A DNA stretch of 30,716 bases from Methanosarcinales archaeon ex4572_44. Lineage in GTDB: Archaea; Halobacteriota; Methanosarcinia; Methanosarcinales; EX4572-44. Numbering within the stretch: position 1 is the first letter of the stretch; each line of letters starts with the position of its first letter. The translations under genes and the position numbers were made by a program. The stretch lies in assembly GCA_002254825.2 (NCBI GenBank), contig NJEL02000001.1, positions 1 to 30,716 of the forward strand, read 5' to 3'. Under the pieces are notes generated by a model that did not search any database, was not told where the DNA came from, and saw only the letters and a list, made by a program, of their open reading frames with translations. This document shows positions 1-7,772 of this stretch, in pieces.

Positions 1-148
1 GACACAATCTCAGGAATCGTGAGTCAGGAGATGTTATCTAGATGATGCCGCATCAGGAGAGTACTTACAAATCGATACTCTCAGCCCGGATGATGGGCTG
101 CGAAACTTTGAGTCGATAGTCGAGTTACGCAGAAACATCATTCCGCCC

Positions 149-257
149 ACCCCACCCCTCTTCCACCACCAAATCTATCTACACCATGTGTTTGATTGCC
201 TATCGATTGATGGCACCGACACCCCACCCCTCTTCCATCACCAAATCTATCTACACC
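149..257. repeat. Pair of 37-bp direct repeats
   Basis: Two copies of a C-rich 37-bp sequence lie at 149-185 and 221-257, with one mismatch and a period of 72 bp. They sit in non-coding sequence left of the truncated ATPase. No third copy is seen, so this is not a CRISPR array. They probably arose by local duplication or belong to a mobile-element remnant. The stretch 1-148 shows no convincing gene, only a short hairpin near 82-100. Confidence 0.85.
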
Positions 258-263
258 CCCCCG

Positions 264-358
264 CTTCTCCCCGCACTTATCCAACATTCGACAATCCCTT
301 GAAAAACTAACATCATACAATGATACAGACTTCTCCCCGCACTTATCCAACATTCGAC
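264..358. repeat. Pair of identical 29-bp direct repeats
   Basis: Copies at 264-292 and 330-358 are identical over 29 bp and start with CTTCTCCCCGCACTTATCC. They follow directly on the 37-bp pair, so 149-358 is built almost entirely from two duplicated segments. An open frame on the minus strand here merely translates these repeats. Confidence 0.85.
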
Positions 359-396
359 CCCCGACTCGTGGATGCCTCAGACTTGCAGTCGGGGGT
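357..396. other. Perfect 10-bp inverted repeat (hairpin)
   Basis: ACCCCCGACT at 357-366 pairs with AGTCGGGGGT at 387-396 around a 20-nt loop. The formal ATG of the downstream ATPase frame (372) lies inside the loop. A strong hairpin next to a gene break resembles the subterminal hairpins of IS200/IS605-type elements, but no transposase or TnpB is visible, so that origin is inference. Confidence 0.6.
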
Positions 397-3020
397 CTGT
401 GACCTGCGAGTTTTTTTATAGTGTATTGTTTATTGCGACAACGCCATTGGAACTGCTGCTCAACCAGTTTAAGAATTTTTTAATAATTATTTTGCTTGCT
501 GCCGCTATCGTCTCAGCGGTTGTTGGTTCTCCAACCGATGCCTTCGTTATTATTTTAATCGTTGTCCTCGCTGCACTTTTGGGTTTTTTCCAGGAGCATC
601 GTGCTGGAAAGGATATTGAGGCGTTGAAGCAGATGACAGCGCCAACGGCAATGGTTCTTCGAGGTGGTGTAGAGCTGGAGGTGCAGGCACGAGAACTTGT
701 GGTCGGAGATGTTCTTGTATTTCGGAGCGGGGATCGGGTTGCTGCTGACTGTAGGCTTGTTGAGGCTTTTAATCTACGGGTTGATGAGTCGGCATTGACA
801 GGCGAGTCGGTAACCGTTGGGAAGAATGCTTCTGTTGTCAAAGAGAAGACGACACTTGGCGATCGGAGGAACATGGTTTTTATGGGAACCACTGTGACAG
901 AAGGGCGTGGTCTTGGTGTTGTTACTGCCGTTGGGATGAGAAGTGAGTTTGGGGAGATTGGAGGGATGCTATCGGAGATTGAAGTGATGCGAACTCCGCT
1001 TCAGAAGAATCTGGATCGTCTCGGGCGATGGATTGGGATTCTAACGCTACTGGTTGTTGGTATTGTGTCTCTACTCGGTGTGTTGCGGGGTTATGGCTGG
1101 GTTGATATGTTTGTGTGGGGTGTTGCTCTTGCGGTTGCTGCTGTACCTGAGGCGTTGCCTGCTGTTGTAACGGTTGGATTGGCACTTGGAGTTCGGCGCA
1201 TGGTGAAGCGTCACGCTCTCGTAAGACAGCTTCCTGCTGTTGAAACCCTTGGTGCTACCACGGTCATCTGTACCGATAAGACAGGTACGCTCACCGAGAA
1301 CAAGATGACGGTGCGCCAGATATACGCCAATTTCAGGAGGATCGGTATCACAGGTGTTGGTTATACGCCTGAGGGAAGCTTTTGGTATATGGATGGTGGG
1401 GCTAACTGGGACGACGGAGATGCTGTTATCGATGTCTCTAATGATAATGTTCTTCGGTCTGTTCTTGTGACTGGCGTTCTCTGCAACGATTCATCTCTGA
1501 GTCAGGTGGACGGAGAGTGGCGGGTAACAGGAGATCCTACAGAGGCTGCACTTGTGGTGGCGGCTGCAAAGGCAGGGCTCTTGAAGAGCGAACTGGAATC
1601 GTCCTGCAAGCGCGTGGACGAGGTGCCGTTTTCGTCTGAACGGAAACATATGATTACGATCCACCAGATGCCAGAGGGGCGTTGTGCACATCTGAAAGGT
1701 GCACCTGAGGTTGTGCTCGATAAATGCACATCTTATCTGAGAGAATCTGGAGTTGAAGGTCTTGGTTCTCGTCGCGATGAGATGCTCGGCGAAGCGCATG
1801 GAATGGCTGAAAATGGTCTTCGTGTGATTGCACTCGCTTACAAGATGCTTCAGGATCCAGACGACGATCTAAGCTCTGGCTTTGTCTTTGCGGGACTGGT
1901 TGGGATGATCGATCCGCCACGCAAAGAGGCTGAAGAAGCTATTGAAACCTGTACCAATGCAGGGATAAAAACGGTGGTAATCACAGGAGATCATGTCTCA
2001 ACTGCAAAGGCTGTGGCATCAGAACTCGGGTTAGTAGCAGAGAACGAGAAGATCCTCTCAGGCGAGAAGCTTGACGAAATGAATGATGAAGACTTTGGTA
2101 GAATCGTTGAAGATGTCAAGGTCTATGCACGCACATCACCCCACCACAAGCTACGCGTAATAGATGCACTCCAGAAGAGGGGCCATGTGGTGGCAATGAC
2201 AGGTGATGGGGTTAATGATGCACCCGCCCTCAAGAAAGCAGACATCGGAGTTGCAATGGGCATCACTGGAACTGACGTTAGCAAGGAATCCTCTGACATG
2301 ATACTCACAGATGACAACTTTGCAAGCATCGTTGCCGCTGTTGAGGAAGGACGAAACATATTCAAGAACATCAGAAATTTCATCACCTACGGACTTGCAA
2401 TCCACATAGCCGAAGTCCTGATAGTGCTTGCAACCATGCTCGCAGGGTTGCCTCTCCCATTGATCGCAATCCAGATACTCTGGATAAACCTCGTGACAGA
2501 TGGGTTGCCACCGCTCACACTCTCACTCGAACCACCTGATGAAGGCATCATGCACCAGCATCCCCGCCACAAAAGTGAGGGGATCATCACAAACCGTGTC
2601 CTACTGTACAGTGGACTGATCGGAGTACTGATAACCCTCCAAGCACTCATACTCTTCCTCTGGCACATAAGCGATCTCCTGCGAGCACAGAGCATCGTCT
2701 TCACCCTCGTTGTAGTCTCCTCAATGTTCAACGCACTCAACTGGCGTTCTGAAAAACGCTCAATCTTCAAACTCAAACCCTTCTCAAACCCACCACTCTG
2801 GTACGCAATAACCGCAACCCTCCTACTCCAATTAGCAGTACTCTACACACCACTCCAAAGTGCATTCCACACAACATCCCTCACATCCCTCGACTGGGTA
2901 TGGATAATACTATTCTCAGCAACAACACTGATCGCAGGAGAATCAATGAAATACATCGAAGCAAAACGAGAAAAACCCAACAAGAGACATATAGCCCAAA
3001 AACCAAGTTTGACTACATAG
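372..3020 (+). CDS. P2-type cation-transporting ATPase, N-terminal domain missing
   Basis: This is an ion pump of the P-type ATPase family, probably exporting Ca2+ or a similar cation across the membrane with ATP. Visible in order are the first membrane pair (about 30-73), the actuator motif TGES (143-146), PEALP in M4 (259-263), the phosphorylation motif DKTGT with Asp302, KGAPE in the nucleotide domain (442-446), TGDGVNDAP (610-618) and NLVTD in M6 (706-710), followed by the C-terminal membrane helices. The M6 residues match the Ca2+ ligands of SERCA-like pumps. Family members normally begin with a cytosolic domain of about 60-80 residues, which is absent. Recognisable homology starts near residue 23 (about nt 438), and the first residues translate hairpin sequence. 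The gene is therefore probably 5'-truncated and may be inactive. No alternative start restores the domain. Confidence 0.85.
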   Translation: MPQTCSRGSVTCEFFYSVLFIATTPLELLLNQFKNFLIIILLAAAIVSAVVGSPTDAFVIILIVVLAALLGFFQEHRAGKDIEALKQMTAPTAMVLRGGVELEVQARELVVGDVLVFRSGDRVAADCRLVEAFNLRVDESALTGESVTVGKNASVVKEKTTLGDRRNMVFMGTTVTEGRGLGVVTAVGMRSEFGEIGGMLSEIEVMRTPLQKNLDRLGRWIGILTLLVVGIVSLLGVLRGYGWVDMFVWGVALAVAAVPEALPAVVTVGLALGVRRMVKRHALVRQLPAVETLGATTVICTDKTGTLTENKMTVRQIYANFRRIGITGVGYTPEGSFWYMDGGANWDDGDAVIDVSNDNVLRSVLVTGVLCNDSSLSQVDGEWRVTGDPTEAALVVAAAKAGLLKSELESSCKRVDEVPFSSERKHMITIHQMPEGRCAHLKGAPEVVLDKCTSYLRESGVEGLGSRRDEMLGEAHGMAENGLRVIALAYKMLQDPDDDLSSGFVFAGLVGMIDPPRKEAEEAIETCTNAGIKTVVITGDHVSTAKAVASELGLVAENEKILSGEKLDEMNDEDFGRIVEDVKVYARTSPHHKLRVIDALQKRGHVVAMTGDGVNDAPALKKADIGVAMGITGTDVSKESSDMILTDDNFASIVAAVEEGRNIFKNIRNFITYGLAIHIAEVLIVLATMLAGLPLPLIAIQILWINLVTDGLPPLTLSLEPPDEGIMHQHPRHKSEGIITNRVLLYSGLIGVLITLQALILFLWHISDLLRAQSIVFTLVVVSSMFNALNWRSEKRSIFKLKPFSNPPLWYAITATLLLQLAVLYTPLQSAFHTTSLTSLDWVWIILFSATTLIAGESMKYIEAKREKPNKRHIAQKPSLTT

Positions 3021-3029
3021 TTTGACTAC
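3006..3029. repeat. 11-bp direct repeat around the ATPase stop codon
   Basis: AGTTTGACTAC occurs at 3006-3016 and again at 3019-3029. The TAG stop (3018-3020) falls at the join, so a small duplication occurred at the very end of the gene. Confidence 0.7.
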
Positions 3030-3140
3030 CTACCCCGACATACAAAATAAAATAAATCACGAAATTCGATCGGCATCCTACATCCTAATTATTCAATGCA
3101 AATACTCCTACACTGATCCCTGCGCTACTCCTACGTTGTT

Positions 3141-3398
3141 TCAATTCTTTTCTTGATAAGAGCTTTTCTTGATAAGAGGCACGCTACGCTTGCGTATGCC
3201 AACACCGCCGATGAGTTTTACGATCGGCATCGCCCGCAGTTCATCGGAGAATACATGGTCGATGCTTACAACAAAAGCGCCTTTGTTTGCCACAAGCTCG
3301 ATTCTACCACCACGCAAAACCACCGCTTTTGTGAGGGCTTCAACCTTATTTGTTGTTAGAGGATCGTGCAACTGGACGATGAATGTCTCAACGCTCAT
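3141..3398 (-). CDS. Small uncharacterised protein, last gene of the PASTA operon
   Basis: The 85-residue product has no family I recognise with confidence. Its body alternates strands and helices: a strand near 5-10, a helix near 16-28, a strand pair near 30-47 and a helix near 50-56. It closes with the pattern MPIVKLIGGV (57-66). This layout vaguely resembles the ferredoxin-like fold of subtilisin propeptide/I9-type domains, which is only a guess. No signal peptide or membrane segment is seen. The start overlaps the end of the PASTA gene by 11 nt, and AGAGGG precedes the ATG, so it is probably translationally coupled. The last residues are altered by the 16-bp tandem duplication; without it the frame would end in KKRIETT. 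Confidence 0.6.
   Translation of the reverse strand: MSVETFIVQLHDPLTTNKVEALTKAVVLRGGRIELVANKGAFVVSIDHVFSDELRAMPIVKLIGGVGIRKRSVPLIKKSSYQEKN
3147..3178. repeat. Perfect 16-bp tandem duplication
   Basis: CTTTTCTTGATAAGAG is present twice head to tail, at 3147-3162 and 3163-3178, inside the 3' end of the 85-residue gene. Because 16 is not a multiple of 3, the duplication changes the reading frame of the last residues. Confidence 0.9.
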
Positions 3399-4500
3399 CT
3401 CTCGCCCTCTTTACGCCCCCTTTAATATTCAAGATTCTACTTTTTTTTGGACGTATCCGACGCCTCTTTGAACGAAAATTGGTTTTTCTCTGTTTTGCTG
3501 CAACCACGAGATCGATCGTACTCCCAGTTTCAACTTCTTTATCGGTTTTGATGCTCTGGCTTATCACAGTATTGGAAGGAGATCCACTCTTTCTCTTTGT
3601 AATTCTTCCTTTTTTCAGGTTAATTGATTTTAGAACCTCTTCTGCTTTTTTTACAGGACGTCCAACGAGGTTCGGTACTTTTGTCAGTTTTACCTCGACA
3701 GGTTTTTCCTTCTCTTTTGCAACCACGAGATCGATCATGGTTGCAATTTCAACCTCTTCGTCAGCTTTGATGCTCTGGCTTATCACAGTGTTGGGTGGAG
3801 ACTCGCTTTTTCGTTTTGTAACTTTTCCTTTTTTCAGATTAATTGATTTTAGAACCTCTTCTGCCTCTTCAAGCGAAAGCCCAATTAAATTCGGGACTTT
3901 TGTCAGTTTTACAGTAGATTCTGCTACCGTTATGTCAACAGGACTTCCAGGGGATGCAAGCGAGAACGGGGATGGAATCTGCGAAAGAACAATGCCTGGT
4001 TCAACCCGATCCGTCCCCTCATAACTGATCTCACCAACCGTGAACCTCTTTGATGTTATCTGGTACTTTGCATAATCCTGCATGAGTCCTAAGAGGTTCG
4101 GAACTTCATCATAGTCGAAGACTTCTTCACCAGATACTTCTTCTCCTGGCAGCATCTTAATCTTGAAACGGATCGTGCTCAGGTTTTCAGGGGGTAGAGA
4201 GTCGTCAAGCTTTGGAAGCTGGTAAGATATCTCATTCTTATCGTCGTCGAATGCCACATTCGCCCTCAACTCAACATCCATATCACTGACAAGATACTTA
4301 ACACGTGTACTCTTCTCTGTAAGGGCGACCTGCATCTTCTCAAGCGCATCTCCAAAACTTGAAACGAGACGATCTGACGGGATCTTCGAACGTTCAAGCT
4401 GAAGCCGTTTTACATGGGTTTTAAGCTCACCAATCTCTGCTTCCTTTGCGATGAAATCCCGATGAAGGCTCTCGTATTTTACCCTATAATTTTCTGCCAT
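3388..4500 (-). CDS. Protein with N-terminal coiled coil and three PASTA domains
   Basis: The 370-residue product has a coiled coil (about 3-43) and a beta-rich segment (about 50-120) that follows the layout of the two upstream proteins. Three PASTA repeats follow (about 128-193, 196-261 and 271-334), then a strongly basic tail. PASTA 2 and 3 are nearly identical and share KVPNL(I/V)G, EEAEEVLKSINLKKG and NTVISQSIK-type segments, indicating a recent duplication. PASTA domains are best known outside the cell in bacterial Ser/Thr kinases and penicillin-binding proteins. Here there is no kinase, transpeptidase, signal peptide or membrane helix, so the protein looks cytoplasmic. I chose ATG 4500, 10 nt after the upstream stop. 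ATG 4551 would overlap that gene by 41 nt. Function unknown. Confidence 0.8.
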   Translation of the reverse strand: MAENYRVKYESLHRDFIAKEAEIGELKTHVKRLQLERSKIPSDRLVSSFGDALEKMQVALTEKSTRVKYLVSDMDVELRANVAFDDDKNEISYQLPKLDDSLPPENLSTIRFKIKMLPGEEVSGEEVFDYDEVPNLLGLMQDYAKYQITSKRFTVGEISYEGTDRVEPGIVLSQIPSPFSLASPGSPVDITVAESTVKLTKVPNLIGLSLEEAEEVLKSINLKKGKVTKRKSESPPNTVISQSIKADEEVEIATMIDLVVAKEKEKPVEVKLTKVPNLVGRPVKKAEEVLKSINLKKGRITKRKSGSPSNTVISQSIKTDKEVETGSTIDLVVAAKQRKTNFRSKRRRIRPKKSRILNIKGGVKRARDER

Positions 4501-4510
4501 CCCAACCACG

Positions 4511-4927
4511 TCATTCTTCTTGAATCTTTGAAACAGGCGGTATCGCGACAATCTTTGCCTTTATCTGGCTTGAACCCCTGACATCATAATTATACGTGTT
4601 CTTGTAAGCCGCATTTATAGGTGCCGATTTTAGAATCGGTTTATATCCTCGCACCTTCCCTTTTTTATCGACCTCTGCCTCCGCGTTCATCGAGAGAGCC
4701 ATCTTAAGCTCAAGATCGACCTCAGGAAAGTGATACCATGGTGCTTGCAAATCGTACTCAATCTCACCGCTCTCAACCGCAATATCAATCGCCTTCTGTG
4801 TTGCAATCGAGTTCTCATCAAGTGCGTGCTGCGCCTCTGCAAGCGAAGCTCCAACAGACTTAAGGATACTGCCAAGCGGAGCCACGAGCGTCTCCACGAT
4901 CACCTTCTTTCCAGCTTCGTCTCCCAT
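4511..4927 (-). CDS. Uncharacterised protein of the PASTA operon (138 aa)
   Basis: The product begins with a predicted amphipathic helix (about 8-50, containing SLAEAQHALDENSI) followed by a beta-strand region with the segment DLELKMALSMNAEAE (about 71-85). The upstream 205-residue protein has the same order with AIAESQQALDMNSI and IIEVKMTISMKVE, so the two are probably paralogues. The layout recalls the DUF2589 family of small bacterial proteins, which I cannot verify. There is no signal peptide or membrane helix. AAGGAG lies just upstream of the ATG. The gap to the 205-residue gene is 33 nt and to the PASTA gene 10 nt, consistent with one transcript. Confidence 0.7.
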   Translation of the reverse strand: MGDEAGKKVIVETLVAPLGSILKSVGASLAEAQHALDENSIATQKAIDIAVESGEIEYDLQAPWYHFPEVDLELKMALSMNAEAEVDKKGKVRGYKPILKSAPINAAYKNTYNYDVRGSSQIKAKIVAIPPVSKIQEE

Positions 4928-4960
4928 AAATCCCGCTCCTTAAGGGATATAAAAGGAGGA

Positions 4961-5578
4961 TTACGGAGTCGGTGAACTCGAAGCCTGTATCTTGATCGTT
5001 GGTACAGACCGCTCTGGGGGAGGTACTGGCTTCAGGGTCGTCCTGAGGAGACTTGTTCCTGTCTCAGAGAACGTGTACTTGGACTTGTACTTTGCGTTGT
5101 AAGTCGATGTATAAGCAACCGTGGTCTCTGTTTTGAGTTTGGCGGAAGCTTTTCCAAATAAGAAGCTTGCCAAACCACTTGATTTGAAGCTGCTCTCAAA
5201 TGTAGTTTTATTCTTGAATTTGAACTCTTTTTTGTACTCCTTCTCGGTTGACCGCTCAACTTTCATCGATATTGTCATTTTAACCTCGATGATCGACTCT
5301 GTGAACTCATAAAATCGCGGCTGGAGTCCGTACGTCAATAGGTTCATTGGCTGATCATTCGTGACAAGCGTGGGTGACCCGGTCGGATTACCCTCCTCAT
5401 CAGCAGGTTGCTCGATTGCAAGAACAACGCTGCCAACTGGGAGTTCTATCTCAGCGAGCGCCTGTGCAACCTCAATCGAGTTCATATCCAATGCTTGCTG
5501 ACTCTCTGCAATAGCCAGCGCCATCTCCTTTATCATGTCCCCAAACGGAACATTCAGCAATTCCTGTCCAACACTCAT
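4961..5578 (-). CDS. Uncharacterised protein, first gene of the PASTA operon (205 aa)
   Basis: The N-terminal helix (about 8-45) carries AIAESQQALDMNSIE. A region follows with beta-strand character, including IIEVKMTISMKVE (about 95-107), then a Lys/Thr/Ser-rich segment with many alternating polar residues. The C-terminus is Pro/Ser-rich. The shared helix and strand motifs link it to the 138-residue protein downstream. No catalytic motif, signal peptide or membrane segment is seen, so a structural or binding role seems likelier than an enzyme. GAGG precedes the ATG by about 8 nt, and a TATA-like box lies at 5612-5622, making this the probable first gene of the unit. Confidence 0.7.
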   Translation of the reverse strand: MSVGQELLNVPFGDMIKEMALAIAESQQALDMNSIEVAQALAEIELPVGSVVLAIEQPADEEGNPTGSPTLVTNDQPMNLLTYGLQPRFYEFTESIIEVKMTISMKVERSTEKEYKKEFKFKNKTTFESSFKSSGLASFLFGKASAKLKTETTVAYTSTYNAKYKSKYTFSETGTSLLRTTLKPVPPPERSVPTIKIQASSSPTP

Positions 5579-5611
5579 ATTGTTGTCCTCTAACTTCTAA
5601 TCAACTGTAAA

Positions 5612-5622
5612 CTATTTAAGAG
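5612..5622 (-). promoter_or_regulatory. TATA box of the PASTA operon
   Basis: On the minus strand the sequence reads CTCTTAAATAG, preceded by a purine-rich GGAAA as in an archaeal BRE. It lies 34 nt or more upstream of the 205-residue gene, giving a predicted start near 5590. The rest of the gap to 5824 is A/T-rich with nothing else recognised. Confidence 0.5.
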
Positions 5623-5824
5623 TTTCCTAAACTGGGGGAGTGGAGACAAAATTGGGCGGCTGTGAGTTTAACAAATTATGCCAGTTATGAATATGTTTCC
5701 TATGATATCTATTTTCTTGTTTAATCGCTATGTATTTATTCTTTCTATTTTATCATTTAAATTATTTTATATTTATTTTTATAATAGTTTTATTTGATTT
5801 TTAATTTGGCGTATCTGGTTTGCT

Positions 5825-7360
5825 TTACACCTTTGGTCTGTTGATCACTTGGAGGTATATGATCTGATCGGTCTTTGATTTTTTGAGTACTTCGAAGCCC
5901 TCTACGATGCGTCCGATGATGTTGGTTGATGAGAATTCTTCTCCCGTTGGACCATGCATCGTGTCGTTTCGATCACGTACTCCGATCATGCCAAGATTTT
6001 TCCGTGACATGTTGGTGACGCCTATCTCAAAAGCGGTTACCTCCCCGTTTGGTGTGTTTTCTCGAGAGATAGCTCTCTTAAATAATGCTACTTTTGGCTT
6101 GAATAGTGTTATGCCTAGTTCTCTATTGGTGTAGAATGCGCGCATCTTACCGATTGGTTTGTCGAGCAGACCGCATATAAATTTGAAGTACTGCACAGTC
6201 ATTGGTGCTTGCTCATAGTAGAGTTCGACTTTCACGATCTCATCGGATCGTGCCCCCGTGGTTGAGAGTTTCTTTTCATCGAGTATTGTGGGGGTGTTGA
6301 TCGGTTCTTGGATCACTACGATGGCGCTATCGTCTTCCAGACCTCTTCGCACCTGTTTGATGCCGCGTTCTTCCAATCGTTTCTCTGCCTCGATCTGGGT
6401 GAGTCCGAGCATCATCACACGCTCAGGTTCTGTCTTCACTGTGATGCTCTGCCCAATTTCGGCAATATCTGCAAGCTCAATTCCATGAACAACTCTACCA
6501 ATTATATTGTGTGAGCCTATCGATAGGTGAGCATCTTTGTAGATGTACAATTCTCCAGTGTTAACACCTTTGTTGCGGACTGTTACCACGCCGCGCCTGC
6601 GAGTATGGGTATTTTCAGGTTCGATGATCATATCCCGTATCCCGCCAAGTTGTGTAAAGGCATTGGTGGTATTGGTGACCATTGCAGTATCGCCCTCAAG
6701 CGCCGCGAGAGCGTACTCCACGCTATCATATGCTTCTTCTCCCAGATCGAACCCGATGTACGTGACAATCCTTTCACCACCTTCAAGAACTGCATCAGGT
6801 TTAATCGGTTTTGAAATCGATTCTTTTCCACTTTCAAATACTGGTGTTATTGCATTTATCGTATCGTCCACCTTCAGATGTTGGAGGGTGTTACGCCCCC
6901 CGATCAATCGTGCAAAGATACCGTCTTCAGGCTCGCCATAGGTACCTGTGTGATCAGAGGTTGAAAAGACAAGATCGGTCTTGTCGCCCTCAAAGCCTGA
7001 AAGACCGAAGAAGACGTCCCAACGCCTATAATTCTGAGGCGACTGCCTTGGTCTGAAGTCTGTAGACGTGTGACCAAAGGCGAGGGCGTTCTTTGTCTGC
7101 CAGATGACCTGCTTTCCAACATACTGTTCGTGGTTCTCCCTCCAGTACTCTGCAAATTCTGATGAGCGAAGCCTGATCTTCAATTTCCCACTGTTGGTTT
7201 CAATCACATACTTATCAGTTTTAACCTCTGTCTTGGAAATATCCTCTACAAGCCCGATCACGCTTTCTCTGTGATACACTGCTCCTGACCGTTCAATGGC
7301 ATCCATTACAGTCGAGCCCTCTGGAAGCTCGATATCAAGACCATTCACCTCAACCTTCAT
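5825..7360 (-). CDS. mmp3: Methanogenesis marker protein 3 (UPF0288 family)
   Basis: This protein is a hallmark of archaea with methyl-coenzyme M reductase (MCR). The family co-purifies with the McrC/A2 complex that activates MCR reductively. The 511-residue product starts with a beta-grasp, ThiS-like segment (VEVNGLDIELPEGSTV, about 3-19). Two cyclophilin-like parts follow: one ends around SHNIIGRVVHGIELADIAEIG (about 283-303), the other spans about 385-500 and contains STNIIGRIVEGFEVL. Between them, about 318-380, sits a PASTA-like segment (LGLTQIEAEKRLEERGI). The length fits the family. I chose ATG 7360 because GGTGG lies just upstream; GTG 7369 is an alternative three codons earlier. The neighbours are not other marker genes. 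Its presence implies that the genome encodes MCR. Confidence 0.88.
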   Translation of the reverse strand: MKVEVNGLDIELPEGSTVMDAIERSGAVYHRESVIGLVEDISKTEVKTDKYVIETNSGKLKIRLRSSEFAEYWRENHEQYVGKQVIWQTKNALAFGHTSTDFRPRQSPQNYRRWDVFFGLSGFEGDKTDLVFSTSDHTGTYGEPEDGIFARLIGGRNTLQHLKVDDTINAITPVFESGKESISKPIKPDAVLEGGERIVTYIGFDLGEEAYDSVEYALAALEGDTAMVTNTTNAFTQLGGIRDMIIEPENTHTRRRGVVTVRNKGVNTGELYIYKDAHLSIGSHNIIGRVVHGIELADIAEIGQSITVKTEPERVMMLGLTQIEAEKRLEERGIKQVRRGLEDDSAIVVIQEPINTPTILDEKKLSTTGARSDEIVKVELYYEQAPMTVQYFKFICGLLDKPIGKMRAFYTNRELGITLFKPKVALFKRAISRENTPNGEVTAFEIGVTNMSRKNLGMIGVRDRNDTMHGPTGEEFSSTNIIGRIVEGFEVLKKSKTDQIIYLQVINRPKV

Positions 7361-7383
7361 CCAGTCCACCAGTTACACCATAG

Positions 7384-7563
7384 CTACCGATTTCTTATAA
7401 GCCTATCGCGACACACATGACACCACGACGTTTTGATGTAGTTCTGTGTGCCGATAGAACAGTTTCCAACCACTATCGAAAAATTTTGTCCAGATTCGAG
7501 CGCTTTCTCAAGTGCAATCCTACCAATAGAGGTGCCACCCGGGAAATCAGTTTTGTCTAACAT
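7384..7563 (-). CDS. Short ORF upstream of mmp3 (59 aa)
   Basis: ATG 7563 opens a 59-codon frame ending at TAG 7384, 23 nt before mmp3. The product has a plausible globular composition: a helix around IGRIALEKALESGQ (13-26), a strand with VVGNCSIGT (31-39) and a CHVC pair (48-51). It could be a small gene co-transcribed with mmp3 or the remnant of a larger one. I do not recognise the family. A stop codon lies just upstream in frame, so it cannot be extended. The surrounding stretch 7370-7772 holds only this ORF and the promoter at 7715. Confidence 0.35.
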   Translation of the reverse strand: MLDKTDFPGGTSIGRIALEKALESGQNFSIVVGNCSIGTQNYIKTSWCHVCRDRLIRNR

Positions 7564-7714
7564 GTTAATTTTTTAGAGATACTGTACTCTCCATAGAGTA
7601 ATAAAATTGCTTTATGATACAAGATAATGGCATTTCTGGAATTCCTATGCTTTTGTTTGATATCTGATAGGGTATTGGTATGTAATTAGCGCGGGGGTGG
7701 GACTATGCATAAAA

Positions 7715-7724
7715 CTATATAATA
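7715..7724 (+). promoter_or_regulatory. TATA box of the smc operon
   Basis: CTATATAATA, about 50 nt upstream of ATG 7773, predicts transcription from about 7745. GTGAGGG at 7757-7763 is a plausible ribosome binding site for the first gene. Confidence 0.6.
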
Positions 7725-7772
7725 TACTCGCGTTTATTTGGTGGTGTTGATCTGTTGTGAGGGTTCTGTGGT

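Noticed and set aside
1..45. Tail of a protein-coding gene on the plus strand (open frame ending in TGA at 43-45)
   Set aside because: Only 14 codons are visible, too few to support a gene.
35..110. Box C/D guide RNA suggested by GATGATG sequences
   Set aside because: No matching D box or paired C'/D' boxes at suitable distance were found.
138..353. 71-codon minus-strand ORF with internal repeats
   Set aside because: It is the translation of the two direct-repeat pairs; the repeated peptide pieces follow from the DNA duplication and there is no sign of coding constraint.
149..358. Possible CRISPR array
   Set aside because: Two different repeats occur only twice each, with no regular spacers and no cas genes nearby.
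3383..4024. 213-codon plus-strand ORF
   Set aside because: It lies antisense to the PASTA gene, and its internal repeats mirror the duplicated PASTA domains.
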